64,000 nucleotides of DNA from Thiosocius sp942490985 (lineage in GTDB: Bacteria > Pseudomonadota > Gammaproteobacteria > Chromatiales > Chromatiaceae), in contig CALNYW010000003.1 of NCBI GenBank assembly GCA_942490985.1, forward strand, positions 434,001-498,000, written 5' to 3'. Position numbers and translations under genes: made by a program. Of this stretch, positions 1 to 11,190 are shown piece by piece; positions within the stretch are counted from its first letter, which is position 1, and every line of letters begins with the position of its first letter. The notes under the pieces are model-generated. The model saw nothing but the letters and a program-made list of their open reading frames with translations, had not been told where the DNA came from and did not search any database.

Positions 1-90
1 GCACTTGACACATACTTTGCAAATGTAGCGGATAGAATTGAACCGCCCGGTTTTCCGGAGGCTCCAAATCTTGAGAGAACATGGCGTTGA
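1..90 (+). CDS. C-terminal end of an unidentified protein (partial)
   Basis: An open frame enters from the left edge and gives 29 residues before a TGA at 88-90, with coding-like composition (it includes ANVADRIEPPGFPEAP). The stop lies 10 bases inside the next gene, whose ATG is at 81, which suggests translational coupling. Nothing in this short tail identifies a family. It could be chance, since only 90 bases are visible. Confidence 0.4.
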   Translation, partial: ALDTYFANVADRIEPPGFPEAPNLERTWR

Positions 91-533
91 AGATTTTTGT
101 TTCTTACCGTCGCGAGGACAGCGAAGACATAACCGGTAGGATTCGCGATCGACTTGCAGACAAGTATGGCGAGAGCAACGTATTTCTCGATATAGACAAC
201 ATACCCTTAGGAGAAAACTTTCAGGACGTTGTTGCGGAGCAGTTGGCGGGATCAATGGCACTGCTGGCTGTGATCGGTCCGAACTGGACTGGACACGCCC
301 ATGACCCGCTGCGAATTCACGATGACAACGACTTCGTTCGTGTTGAAGTTGCTATGGCCCTAGGCCGTGGTATACCCGTGGTGCCCGTGTTTGTTGGTGG
401 GGCATCGATGTCGAAACCTGAAGATTTGCCGGCCGAATTACAGCCCTTGTGCTACAAGAACGGTTTGCCTGTCCGCACCGGCAGGGACTTCAAGTTTGAT
501 ATGAGCCGCCTCACTGACTGGATCGATGGCTAG
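81..533 (+). CDS. TIR-domain protein, probably the N-terminal part of a TIR-GGDEF protein
   Basis: A TIR domain fills all 150 residues. The first strand and box-1-like motif is KIFVSYRREDS (residues 4-14), followed by VFLDIDNIPLGENF (34-47), LLAVIGPNW (61-69) and VRVEVAMALGRGIPVVPVFV. Glu89 sits where catalytic TIR domains carry the NAD-cleaving glutamate. Bacterial TIR domains act as NADases, as cyclic-ADP-ribose-type signal producers or as protein-interaction modules; which applies here is unknown. The ATG at 81 has a weak purine-rich GAGAG upstream. The frame stops at 531-533 straight after the domain, yet an overlapping frame (+2/-1) carries on without a start codon into a GGDEF domain. 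The protein is therefore probably the front half of a TIR-GGDEF fusion broken by a frameshift or a base error. Confidence 0.85.
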   Translation: MALKIFVSYRREDSEDITGRIRDRLADKYGESNVFLDIDNIPLGENFQDVVAEQLAGSMALLAVIGPNWTGHAHDPLRIHDDNDFVRVEVAMALGRGIPVVPVFVGGASMSKPEDLPAELQPLCYKNGLPVRTGRDFKFDMSRLTDWIDG

Positions 534-1093
534 ATGAGCACAACGCGCCGCGTGCCCCCAGTGACCTCGACACCCTCACCGGACTTCTGAACCGCATCGG
601 ACTTGCCAAAGAACTGGAAGCCAGAAAGCTGACAGGCAAAGCGGGGATTTGTGCTATCGCAGATATCGATCGCTTCAAGATCATCAACGACGCGTTCGGT
701 CACAACGTTGGTGACGAGGTGATTAGAGCGGTAGCCGAGGAATTGAAATCTGAAGTCGGTTGTCTCGGTGCAGTTGCCCGCACAGGTGGAGAGGAATTCT
801 TGGTCCGATTGTTCCCAGATTGCACCCGACAGGGAACTGAAGCCCTCAGAGCGTTCTTGTCGACCATTCCAGAACGACTGGCCACAAGAGGCCTACCTAA
901 AGCTACTTGTACGATTGGTCTCAGTCTCGAACGGTTCGATGCACATGACAACAAAGTACAAGAAGCGCTAATGGCCACGTACACAGCGAAAAAAGAAGGC
1001 GGCAATAGATTAGTTCAGATCTCGGCCGAAGAGTCGGACCGTGCAAAGAGTTTAGTGAGGGACGCGTCAACTGATCCAACGCGATCCAAGTAA
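518..1093 (+). CDS. GGDEF (diguanylate cyclase) domain lacking its own start
   Basis: The frame opens after a TGA at 515-517 and ends with TAA at 1091-1093. It encodes a complete GGDEF core: the entry motif DLDTLTGLLNRIGL, the metal and substrate strand IADIDRFKIINDAFGH, and the active-site loop RTGGEEFLVRL (a GGEEF signature, so catalysis is plausible). No RxxD inhibitory site is visible just before the loop. No ATG, GTG or TTG occurs in frame before 719, which is already inside the domain, so the segment makes sense only if translated from the TIR gene by frameshift, or if one base is wrong. GGDEF enzymes normally make c-di-GMP from two GTP. The pairing of TIR sensor/effector with cyclase is inferred from the frame geometry. 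Confidence 0.75.
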   Translation: MDRWLDEHNAPRAPSDLDTLTGLLNRIGLAKELEARKLTGKAGICAIADIDRFKIINDAFGHNVGDEVIRAVAEELKSEVGCLGAVARTGGEEFLVRLFPDCTRQGTEALRAFLSTIPERLATRGLPKATCTIGLSLERFDAHDNKVQEALMATYTAKKEGGNRLVQISAEESDRAKSLVRDASTDPTRSK

Positions 1094-1773
1094 CCAATGA
1101 TTTTGAGTCCTTGGTCTTGGTCACCCCTGGTAGCGACACGCCGGTAAAGCGCCAATCTGTCCCCCGCACCGCCCCGGACGTATCCACAGGTGCCCACCCT
1201 GGCCCGCTCCGGGCAGATCTGGCCACGGGAATCCATGGGTGATGGTCATGGCCCAGACGTCGCGCCCGGGGGCACTCTGGGGCACGAATGGGGGCACAGG
1301 TGGCGGCGACGGGAGCTACCGGGACCCGACGCGGGCAAGCCGATGAAAACCATGGGGAGTCGTCGGGTGCGTCGGGTGCGGCGGGTTTTGTGGAGAAACC
1401 TACCCGGTGGGGAAGACCGGTTTCCAACTCAAAGCAGCCATTCCCGAAGGTACGCGACAGCGCCTGAGTATCGTAAGGGCTTCACCAGCGCCGGCTCGCT
1501 GAAATAGGCTTAATTTTGCTTTGAGTCTCAAGCAAGGGGGTTGCTCTGACGAGGTCAAAGAAAATCGGTCTGCCCGGAGGTCTATGCGCGATCCCTCGTT
1601 TATGTTGTCGATCTTTTTTACAGTTATTGGGTGGGTCTTTCCGATCTTGTTGATTAACTACCTGATTGGGCGGAAAAATTGCTTGGGGTGGATTCGTTTT
1701 TGCATGAACTCAAAAATGTTTGCTCAAGGCTATTTGGGCCAATTGGTCAAAACCGAAAAACGAGGTGACTGCC
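1094..1773. other. Intergenic region holding a dispersed repeat; no convincing gene
   Basis: Several short overlapping frames exist, but none has a recognisable product. About 97 bases (1176-1272) are a diverged copy of a sequence found again near 8.2 kb. A short direct repeat of the type GTCGGGTGC occurs around 1363-1385. A frame at 1584-1860 contains one hydrophobic stretch (FMLSIFFTVIGWVFPILLI) but runs into the next gene's start region and is not supported. Confidence 0.5.
1176..1272 (+). repeat. Dispersed repeat R1, copy 1
   Basis: This shares an ordered series of matches with 8188-8286: a GGANRYATCCRCAGG-like start, GCCCAC, then CCATGGGTGATGG and a G/C-rich GGGGGC end. The copies differ by scattered substitutions and small indels. 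Neither copy lies inside a recognisable gene, so this looks like a non-coding dispersed repeat. Confidence 0.6.
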
Positions 1774-2093
1774 ATGTCCGTAGCCATACTTTCCCAGAAG
1801 CCAAGGTTGGTGGGTGGGCTCTTAATCGCCCCGGTGGTCGCCTATTCGGCGCCGGTTGATTGGATTGGCGTAACGGGTGACTGGTTCGACGGTACTCAGT
1901 GGAACACTGGGAACGCGCCAACGGCTGTAGATCAGGTTACCGTTACCAACGGAGGCACAGCCCTGACCACGTCATCGTGGTGACCGTCGACGCCTAAGGG
2001 CGGGTGTGTCACGAGAACCGTTTAGCGTGCGACGACTTCAGGAACCGTCGTAATCAGTTGGTCGATCTCGCACTAGCAGGGCAGTTGGTGGTT

Positions 2094-5270
<3,177 letters not shown>

Positions 5271-6158
5271 TTTGCTTGTGATTGGCAATCCGTCGGCTGG
5301 AGGTTGTTAGGAAGCAGTGGATCGGCGCAGGGTAGGCTCGACCTTGCTAGCGGCAATTTAGCGGCACGTGCGGTGGCCATTGGTGCAGCAATTGACCCGG
5401 TAGCAGTGACGGCGGCGTGCGGCTAGACGACGTGAGTGGTGCAGTTCGATCACTGCAGGTTGGCGAGAGCTTTTATGTGGCCGCCAACAGTTTCGGCCGG
5501 TGGGGTGTAGAGTTAGACAACAGTGTTACAGATGTTTCGGAATTCGTCTCTGTTGGTGCCGGCCTCAACGGTGGCGTTGGAAATGGCGGCATTACGTTGA
5601 TTGACAGTCGATTTATCCGTTGCAGTCGGTAGTCCCGCGGGGACTGGCCCGACCGGTGATCTGTTCGTCGCCAGCGGCTTACCAGGCAGTGTTGGGGAAG
5701 TCGTTTTGCAACGAAGTCTTATCGAGGTTGCCGACAATCTATTCTTAGGTGGTGGGGCGCGCTTGGAAATAGACATCGGGGGTGCTTCGTGTCAGTCAAT
5801 ACGGTGCCATCGACACTGACAGCCATTCTCGGTGGCATGCTGGAAGTTGACTTCGGTTTCGCACCTTTGGCCAACAGCATGATCTTTGATTTGATCGTTT
5901 CGGGTTCGATGTCCGGTTTGGCGAGCGGTGATTTCGCCAGCGTAAATGTTCTGGAGTCTGGTTCGTCGACAACACCAGTGGCATCGTAATCGACAACATT
6001 GGTGGCAATGACGTCGAGATTTACCGCTTGCGTATTGCGAGAGCCGCTGTCCCTGAGCCGGCAACTTGGGTGCTGTGGTGTTGGCGATGACCGTCCTTAT
6101 GACTGCCGCCATGCGGCGCAACCGGACTCTGGGAATAACCAGGGGCTTGCCGCGATAA

Positions 6159-6793
6159 ATGTCGAACAAAGGATGTCAATGACATCTTTGGCAGCCTTTA
6201 CCTCCAACCCGCTAACGCTGCAAAACCGGCGCAAAAAAGACCGCAGCCGGCAAAGCTCTGGCCGGGCCTTTTCCTGGGGGCGGTGGCTCAAGGTCTAGTT
6301 CTGAAGCATGTCCGCTTTCGAAGTTCTACGTGAGCGGAGCTGGAAGTATGACCATGACTTCAAAGCGCATCTTGCGTGGGTCGATGAGTGCTTCGCTCAT
6401 AGCTTCATGGCCGGCACCACCCTTTCCCGACGAGCCGCCGGAAACAATTCCCCGATATCCGCACCCTGCCGCTGTTGGGTCCAGAAGTGGCCGGGAGCAC
6501 CCGAAAGGCGACCCTGGCGGGGTGTAAGCGTTCGTGACAGTCGATCCGGGAGCAGTCGGGGAATGGCCGGTTATGGCCGGGAGCTGCGGTTCCGATTAAC
6601 TTTTCCTAAAGCGGCCAATGACGAACACGGCAGATCAGCGGAGGTCCGCTATGCGGGAGCTATCCCCGAAGGGACAGCGGTCGACCATTAACGGACGCTG
6701 AGACATTGCGGGCCGCGCGGAAAAACCTTGAGTGCGGAACCCACGCGGCCCGCGCGGCTCCGGTGCAACGGATTGTTCGTCGGCCTCCCGCGT
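6159..6793. other. Intergenic region, no supported gene
   Basis: A 127-codon frame on the plus strand (6308-6691) shows no recognisable family, has low-complexity Arg/Ser/Gly composition and lacks a ribosome site. The stretch is rich in GGCCGG-type inverted motifs. Nothing else is visible. Confidence 0.5.
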
Positions 6794-7339
6794 TCAGTAC
6801 AACCTTGGTGGCGTACCCTTGCTTTCAACCACTGCGCGAACATACCCCTCCCATTTTCCAATGATGCCGCGCCATTCTGCCGTTTTGAAATACTCATCCG
6901 AGTAATCCGTCAAGTCGAATTCAGGCATGTAGACTCCGGCAACGCCTTGTTCAAGGATTCCATCATCCACCACTCCGGTTTCGCGGAGAATTAGTATGGG
7001 CAGCCCAAGTTGGTAGGCCATCGCGGGCTCGATGTGGGCCCAAGGTGTCGTGAGCCACTTGTCGTTCAGTTCAACAGGGGCTAGGCCTTCGATATCCGTA
7101 CGGAATCTAGCCGTCCCCTTATCGATGTAGGTTCGACGAAACGCGATCGTAATCAGTCCGTTCGACTCAAGCATCAACCGACGAATCGCCGTCAATGGGG
7201 CATCCATGTCATAGTCGGTTACGCCAAGGGTCCGAGGCAGGAAATCTCTTGATTCGAGGTAGCGACGGAGTTCATCAACGAACCCGTCCTGTTTGCCAAA
7301 GCAAGGCTTCGGATAACTCAAGAACACCGGAATTGCCAT
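6794..7339 (-). CDS. TIR-like nucleotide-binding domain protein
   Basis: A 181-residue protein. I place the start at 7339, where a GGAGG lies 5 bases upstream; the frame can be extended 11 codons further, with no better signal. It begins with a TIR-like strand, AIPVFLSYPKP (residues 2-12), then a helix, and TLGVTDYDMDAPLTAIRRLM leads to a second strand, GLITIAFRRTY. A third motif, WAHIEPAMAYQLGLPILIL, places Glu104 where TIR domains keep their key glutamate. No membrane segment or second domain is present. The overall plan fits the TIR or TIR-like alpha/beta fold seen in bacterial immune and nucleotide-hydrolysing proteins, but the match is loose. It stands alone on the minus strand, and no partner gene of a known defence system is adjacent. 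Confidence 0.6.
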   Translation of the reverse strand: MAIPVFLSYPKPCFGKQDGFVDELRRYLESRDFLPRTLGVTDYDMDAPLTAIRRLMLESNGLITIAFRRTYIDKGTARFRTDIEGLAPVELNDKWLTTPWAHIEPAMAYQLGLPILILRETGVVDDGILEQGVAGVYMPEFDLTDYSDEYFKTAEWRGIIGKWEGYVRAVVESKGTPPRLY

Positions 7340-7740
7340 AGTGCCTCCGGCTACAGTATTGACGACGAACAAGTAGTGTCAGACCGCAAGGCTTCCATGT
7401 CATTGATAGGTTGGTGCGGCCTATCACCTTCTAGAACAGGATAGCGAAGGCACGACGCGCCTGAAAGCGGACGCAACTGAAGACATCATCAAGGTCCGTT
7501 TCGCGTCGGGACCTGCCGGAAGCGGACCTCCTGGCGTAAAGCACCCTGGCACGCTGTATCAGGAAACGCTTAAGGACGGCTCGGTGTTGAATCCGACCAA
7601 ACCACCCTGTTTCCCCACCCCCGGTCTCGCGCCTGAGGTTAACGACCGCAATACGTCGCATACCGGCCCTTCGGTCAGGTTCGGCCCTGGTTCGGAAGTT
7701 CGGTACCGAACTTGGCCGTAAGCATCTGAAGCGATTCGGC

Positions 7741-7828
7741 TTGCGTCTGCGGGCACGGTTTTACCGATCCAACCCGGTTCGGGATAGGGTCGGTGTTCGG
7801 ACCGGTTAGGTCGGTCCATCAGAAAAAC
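7741..7828 (+). repeat. Dispersed repeat R2, copy 1
   Basis: It matches 13246-13330 in order: TCTGCGG, GGTTTTACCG, CGGTTCGGGATA, a GGTCGG-type segment and CATCAGAAAA. In both places the downstream neighbour is the same small Lys-rich gene or a piece of it, separated here by the tRNA remnant. Confidence 0.65.
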
Positions 7829-7876
7829 CGTTTCAGCTCTTCGCCTTGGTGAAACCGAAATCGGCGCTCCGTTGTC

Positions 7877-7921
7877 CTCATAATCCCTTGGTCCCAGGTT
7901 CGAGTCCTGGTGGGCCCACCA
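7877..7921 (+). tRNA. 3' half of tRNA-Ile(CAT), truncated; likely attachment-site scar
   Basis: The sequence begins at an anticodon loop CTCATAA (anticodon CAT at 7879-7881), followed by TCCCTTGGTCCCAGG, a canonical T-arm GGTTCGAGTCC, a TGGGCCC acceptor strand and an encoded CCA. The 5' half does not fit: no AGGGA to pair with TCCCT, no D-arm, and no GGGCCCA acceptor strand upstream. A 3' tRNA half standing alone is what integrases leave at the far end of a genomic island. No integrase gene or second copy is visible in the window. Confidence 0.75.
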
Positions 7922-8034
7922 CTTCCATCGCTGTCAATGGCTTGTGCGCAAATGACCGAGGGATCATGGTCCCTTGGTGGAATAGCAGGGCCACCTGGCC
8001 ACACCGCGTCGCCAACAACCCAACAGGACCCGCA

Positions 8035-8169
8035 ATGGCCAAACCCAACTACGCCTTCGAAAAACGCCAACGAGACCTCGCCAAGAAGAAGAAGAAAGAG
8101 GAAAAGCGGCTGAAGAAGCAACAGCAGCCCGGCGAAGAAGAGTCATCCGACAAGCCGTCCGCCGACTAA
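8035..8169 (+). CDS. Small Lys-rich conserved protein, 44 residues
   Basis: An ATG at 8035 starts a 44-residue, highly charged protein: MAKPNYAFEKRQRDLAKKKK at the N-terminus, a basic helix, then an acidic tail GEEESSDKPSAD. The MAKPNY-FEKRQRELAKKKKKEEKR pattern is, to my knowledge, a recurring small gammaproteobacterial protein of unknown role, probably cytosolic and nucleic-acid- or ribosome-associated (inference only). Degenerate tails of the same gene recur at 13359-13421 and 19164-19247, so this is the intact member of a dispersed set. Confidence 0.65.
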   Translation: MAKPNYAFEKRQRDLAKKKKKEEKRLKKQQQPGEEESSDKPSAD

Positions 8170-8492
8170 AGGCCTCCGCTCTCCCCTCGGATACATCCGC
8201 AGGCGCCCACACTGATGCCCTCTGGGGTCTTCCAGCCGGAGTATTCCATGGGTGATGGGTATGTCCCGCGCGTCACGCCTGGGGGCTTGATCCAACATTG
8301 TTGGCAACACGGCGTTCTTCCTGGGATAGATTCAAGCCGGAAAACCTGAGACTTCGCTTGGATGCCGGTTTCCTGTGGGCTAACCTGAATCAAATGCGCT
8401 GCATGTCTTAACGTTTCGGCACAAAGATACTGCTGGTTGTGTCGGTGGGTTGTTCAGTGGCCCACAGAGCTGGCGAAGATCAGGGGAAGATG
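8170..8492. other. Intergenic region with repeat R1 copy 2
   Basis: Apart from the repeat copy at 8188-8286, nothing recognisable is present. The region ends with the ribosome site (AGGGG at 8482-8486) of the next gene. Confidence 0.5.
8188..8286 (+). repeat. Dispersed repeat R1, copy 2
   Basis: This is the partner of 1176-1272, with the same order of conserved blocks and the same orientation. It directly follows the small Lys-rich gene, whereas the first copy follows the GGDEF frame. Confidence 0.6.
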
Positions 8493-9011
8493 ATGAAAAT
8501 TTCGAGCACGAAGTTATCGGTGCGACTGCCAATTGCTCTATTGGCATTGTGCTATTTTTTTACGGCACCCGCTTTATCGGCTGAATCGACGGCAATAAGC
8601 GAACTCGAATTGATTGACTGGGGAACAGCAAAGAAGCAGATGGAGATGCTCAGCCAGATGGGCTACCACCCCTTCCTGATGCCGTTGATTATGCAGAATC
8701 GAGACACTATTGGGTTGAGCAATGAGCAGGTCAAAGTTTTTCGCGATTGGCGAAACAAGTACCGCGTGCCACTGATCCACACGATGAACCGAATCATCCA
8801 AGAGCGTGTGGCGTTCAACAGGATCTCGCTGAATCCACGAACCAGTGAAGAGGTGTTGCGAGCGAAACAGCAGGAGATCTTCAAGCTCCATAAGAAAGTG
8901 CTGGAGTACCAACTGTCATGCCGACGAAACATCCTGGATACGTTCACCGACGAACAGTGGGAGGAGTTCGAGTTTGTTCTCACCGAGAACGGTTATGACC
9001 TCGACTCTTAG
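8493..9011 (+). CDS. Periplasmic Spy/CpxP-like protein
   Basis: A 172-residue protein. The ATG at 8493 is preferred over 8490 because AGGGG lies 6 bases upstream. A Sec signal peptide (MKISSTKLSVRLPIALLALC, cleavage near ALSA) is followed by an all-helical region. Two LTxxQ-like motifs, LSNEQVKVFRDWRNKY and FTDEQWEEF, are the hallmark of the Spy/CpxP periplasmic helical proteins that act as chaperones or metal-stress sensors. The spacing and the Arg-rich middle helices agree. The assignment is by motif only, and the protein is longer than typical Spy. It lies 56 bases upstream of the next secreted hydrolase on the same strand and may be co-transcribed with it. Confidence 0.6.
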   Translation: MKISSTKLSVRLPIALLALCYFFTAPALSAESTAISELELIDWGTAKKQMEMLSQMGYHPFLMPLIMQNRDTIGLSNEQVKVFRDWRNKYRVPLIHTMNRIIQERVAFNRISLNPRTSEEVLRAKQQEIFKLHKKVLEYQLSCRRNILDTFTDEQWEEFEFVLTENGYDLDS

Positions 9012-9067
9012 CGGTTCGGCGCGTGGTTTTGCGGATGATAAGAACTCAGTTGTGGGGGGAGGTTATT

Positions 9068-9853
9068 ATGAAAAGCCTATTGATAGCGTCACTGCTGCTT
9101 GTGTTCTATGGATCAGCATCTGCGGTAATGCAGACGGAAGTCGTGAAGTACCGGGATGGTGATGCGGAATTACAGGGTTACATCTTCTGGGACGATGCCT
9201 TCACTGGCCAACGGCCTGGGGTAATCGTTTTGCATGAATGGTGGGGTCTCAACGATTACGCCAAGCTACGTGCTGAGATGCTTGCAGAATCAGGCTATGT
9301 CGCATTTGCGGCGGATATGTACGGTGGCGCGAAGCAGACACGGCACGCCGACGAAGCGAAGGGCTGGATGCAACAGATCACCTCAAATATCGAGGCATGG
9401 CAGCGACGGGCACTTCTCGCCCTTGATCAACTGAAACAGCATCCCAAGGTTGACGGGAAGCACCTGGCCGCCGTCGGTTATTGCTTCGGCGGCGCGACGG
9501 CGATACAAATGGCCTATGCTGGAGCCGACCTCGATGGCATCGTGAGTTTTCACGGCTCGCTGCCGCCGGCGACACCGGACCAAGCCACCCAGCTCAAAGC
9601 GAAGATCCTTGTCGCGCATGGCGATGCGGATACCTTCATTCCTGCAGAACGCATCACTGCGTTCAAGAAAGCGCTTTCAGATGCTGGTGCCGATTGGGAG
9701 ATGAATATCTACGGTGGTGCCAGGCATAGCTTTACTAATCCATACGCAGAGGGTTACGGCATGGAGGGGCTGGCCTATGCAGAAGAGGCCGACCGGCGTT
9801 CATGGCTGCGCATGTTGGCGTTCTTTGATGAGATTTTCGGCGAAGCTTTTTGA
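9068..9853 (+). CDS. Secreted dienelactone hydrolase family protein
   Basis: A 261-residue alpha/beta hydrolase. The start at 9068 follows GGGGGGAGG, and the N-terminus (MKSLLIASLLLVFYGSASAV) is a signal peptide; a 15-codon upstream extension is discounted. The family's Cys-Asp-His triad is visible: Cys in VGYCFGG, Asp in AHGDADTFIP and His in GGARHSFTNPYAEG. LHEWWGLNDYAK and DMYGG are also typical. Family members hydrolyse dienelactone in chlorocatechol degradation, but most secreted homologues have unknown substrates, and no aromatic-degradation genes are nearby. It probably acts in the periplasm. Confidence 0.85.
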   Translation: MKSLLIASLLLVFYGSASAVMQTEVVKYRDGDAELQGYIFWDDAFTGQRPGVIVLHEWWGLNDYAKLRAEMLAESGYVAFAADMYGGAKQTRHADEAKGWMQQITSNIEAWQRRALLALDQLKQHPKVDGKHLAAVGYCFGGATAIQMAYAGADLDGIVSFHGSLPPATPDQATQLKAKILVAHGDADTFIPAERITAFKKALSDAGADWEMNIYGGARHSFTNPYAEGYGMEGLAYAEEADRRSWLRMLAFFDEIFGEAF

Positions 9854-10157
9854 GTAGCAGCTTTTCCTAGGTGACCTTTCTCAACTCGTTCATCGAAGGT
9901 GGCCCTCTTATCTCGGATGCTTTTTTTGCAGACCAGATTCTCGCTTTCGATGAGAGTGAGAAATGGCATCTTGTCGGTCGCAAAAGCCACTAATGGCTGC
10001 GAACCAAGGTGGCCGGAAGATGAAAGCCTCCAGTTGAGACAGCCTCGCCGTTTGTTCTGTGCACCAATCCAGCCCAACGTGGACTGGCTAGTCGAATGTC
10101 AGGCGGTCTTGGACCTCGATATCGCTGTTAGCAGGGAGCGAGTCCCGCACAAACAGG
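9854..10157. other. Intergenic region, nothing recognised
   Basis: Only out-of-context frames on both strands occur here. None has a start signal or a recognisable motif. Confidence 0.4.
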
Positions 10158-10352
10158 TTAGCTACAGTCTTCATCATCAGAACTTTCGGCACCTGTCGAT
10201 GTGTAGTCACCGCCCGTCGTTTTTTGCTCGCTCGACTGCTGACCGAATTGCGATGCGCTAGCCAATATCGCTTGACCTTGGTAGCCAGCTGCAAACGAGG
10301 CTGTCGAGAAAAGCACCGAAACAAGAACAATGACAAGAATGTTAGTTTTCAT
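10158..10352 (-). CDS. Small secreted peptide, 64 residues
   Basis: The start ATG at 10352 has GGAG 8 bases upstream. The N-terminus MKTNILVIVLVSVLFSTASF, followed by AAG, is a good Sec signal peptide. The mature part is about 42 residues, Gln/Ser/Thr-rich and then acidic, ending ESSDDEDCS with a single Cys near the end. No family is recognised. It is the downstream member of a pair of very small secreted proteins on the minus strand. Confidence 0.5.
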   Translation of the reverse strand: MKTNILVIVLVSVLFSTASFAAGYQGQAILASASQFGQQSSEQKTTGGDYTSTGAESSDDEDCS

Positions 10353-10488
10353 CGTGACACTCCAATTCAAATAAATGCCGTCATGGTCGAGCGGCCAACG
10401 GCCAACTCAGAGACGGATAAAGCCCATGAGCAATGCGATACAGCAATTCTCAAAAGGCCGGGATCGAACTGATCTGCATTTGGAAACA

Positions 10489-10635
10489 TCAGCAACCGTG
10501 TTGTTCCAGGTAAATCTCATCAGGCGTCAAGTCGGTGCTGTAGCCAAGTGGCGACACGTTAGTATCCATACATGGATCGGCGAAGGTGTCGACAGAGAAG
10601 AGGCTCAGAGTGATTGCAGCGAGGATCGTTTTCAT
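10489..10635 (-). CDS. Small secreted Cys-containing peptide, 48 residues
   Basis: The ATG at 10635 is preceded by AGGAGA, a strong ribosome site. MKTILAAITLSLFSVDTFAD is a signal peptide, leaving a mature peptide of about 29 residues with one Cys near each end (DPC at the start, HGC at the C-terminus), which could form a disulfide. No family is recognised. The gene lies 136 bases upstream of the other small secreted peptide, in the same direction. Confidence 0.5.
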   Translation of the reverse strand: MKTILAAITLSLFSVDTFADPCMDTNVSPLGYSTDLTPDEIYLEQHGC

Positions 10636-11190
10636 CTCATTTCTCCTAGGTATCCGGTCAAAGATTTGCACGACCGCGTACACCTGTCTGTTCGTCCGTG
10701 TTGAAGTAATGCTAGGAGTCCTCTGTGAAAACGTGTCGTAAAAATTGCTGCCCGGAAATGTGAAATTTTCCCATTCTGGGAAATGGACGAGTGAGGCCCA
10801 GATGTTGATTTGCGCGCTCGACTGATCCGGTGATTTGCACATTTGTATCGAATTGCTTACCCAGGCCGGGATCAGAAAACATCCGTCACTCGGACACTTG
10901 CTATAGGTCCGGCGGGTCATCTTGCAATGCACAAACTTGGTCAGATTTCAGTGCAAATCAACATGTCTGGCAGCTTCCGAGTTACAGATTACGCTTTAAC
11001 TCATTGAGAGACATGCATTTTTCAATTCGCCGCATCAGGAGCTAAATTCCTGCATCGGGTGCGTAGCGCGACACCAGTCAAGCATTTCTGCCTCGAATTG
11101 TTGTAGATTCGCGCGAGGAAACCAATTTCGAGGGCAAGGGCAGCCCGTCCCTGCGGGGCCGGACCGGCGCAAGCTCCACGTTCTGAAATA
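10636..11190. other. Intergenic region, nothing recognised
   Basis: A 71-codon plus-strand frame (10830-11045) lacks a ribosome site and any similarity I recognise. The region separates the minus-strand peptides from the plus-strand desaturase and presumably contains both promoters, but no clear boxes stand out. Confidence 0.4.

Larger units (their letters stand above)
7340..8034. other. Long non-coding stretch with repeat, palindrome and tRNA remnant
   Basis: No convincing gene lies here. The stretch contains a perfect 18-base palindrome (AAGTTCGGTACCGAACTT, 7696-7713), a dispersed repeat shared with 13.25 kb, and the 3' half of a tRNA. Open frames overlapping the tRNA piece, such as the minus-strand frame 7819-8121, are artefacts of its sequence. 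Confidence 0.6.

Noticed and set aside
1190..1507. 105-codon frame with RRVRRVRR
   Set aside because: It is produced by a short GTCGGGTGC-type DNA repeat overlapping repeat R1, with no protein features.
6308..6691. 127-codon frame after the PEP-CTERM gene
   Set aside because: No start signal or motif, and low-complexity Arg/Gly/Ser composition.
7819..8121. Minus-strand frame containing PTRTRTWDQGIM
   Set aside because: This is the familiar false translation of a tRNA 3' end, not a protein.
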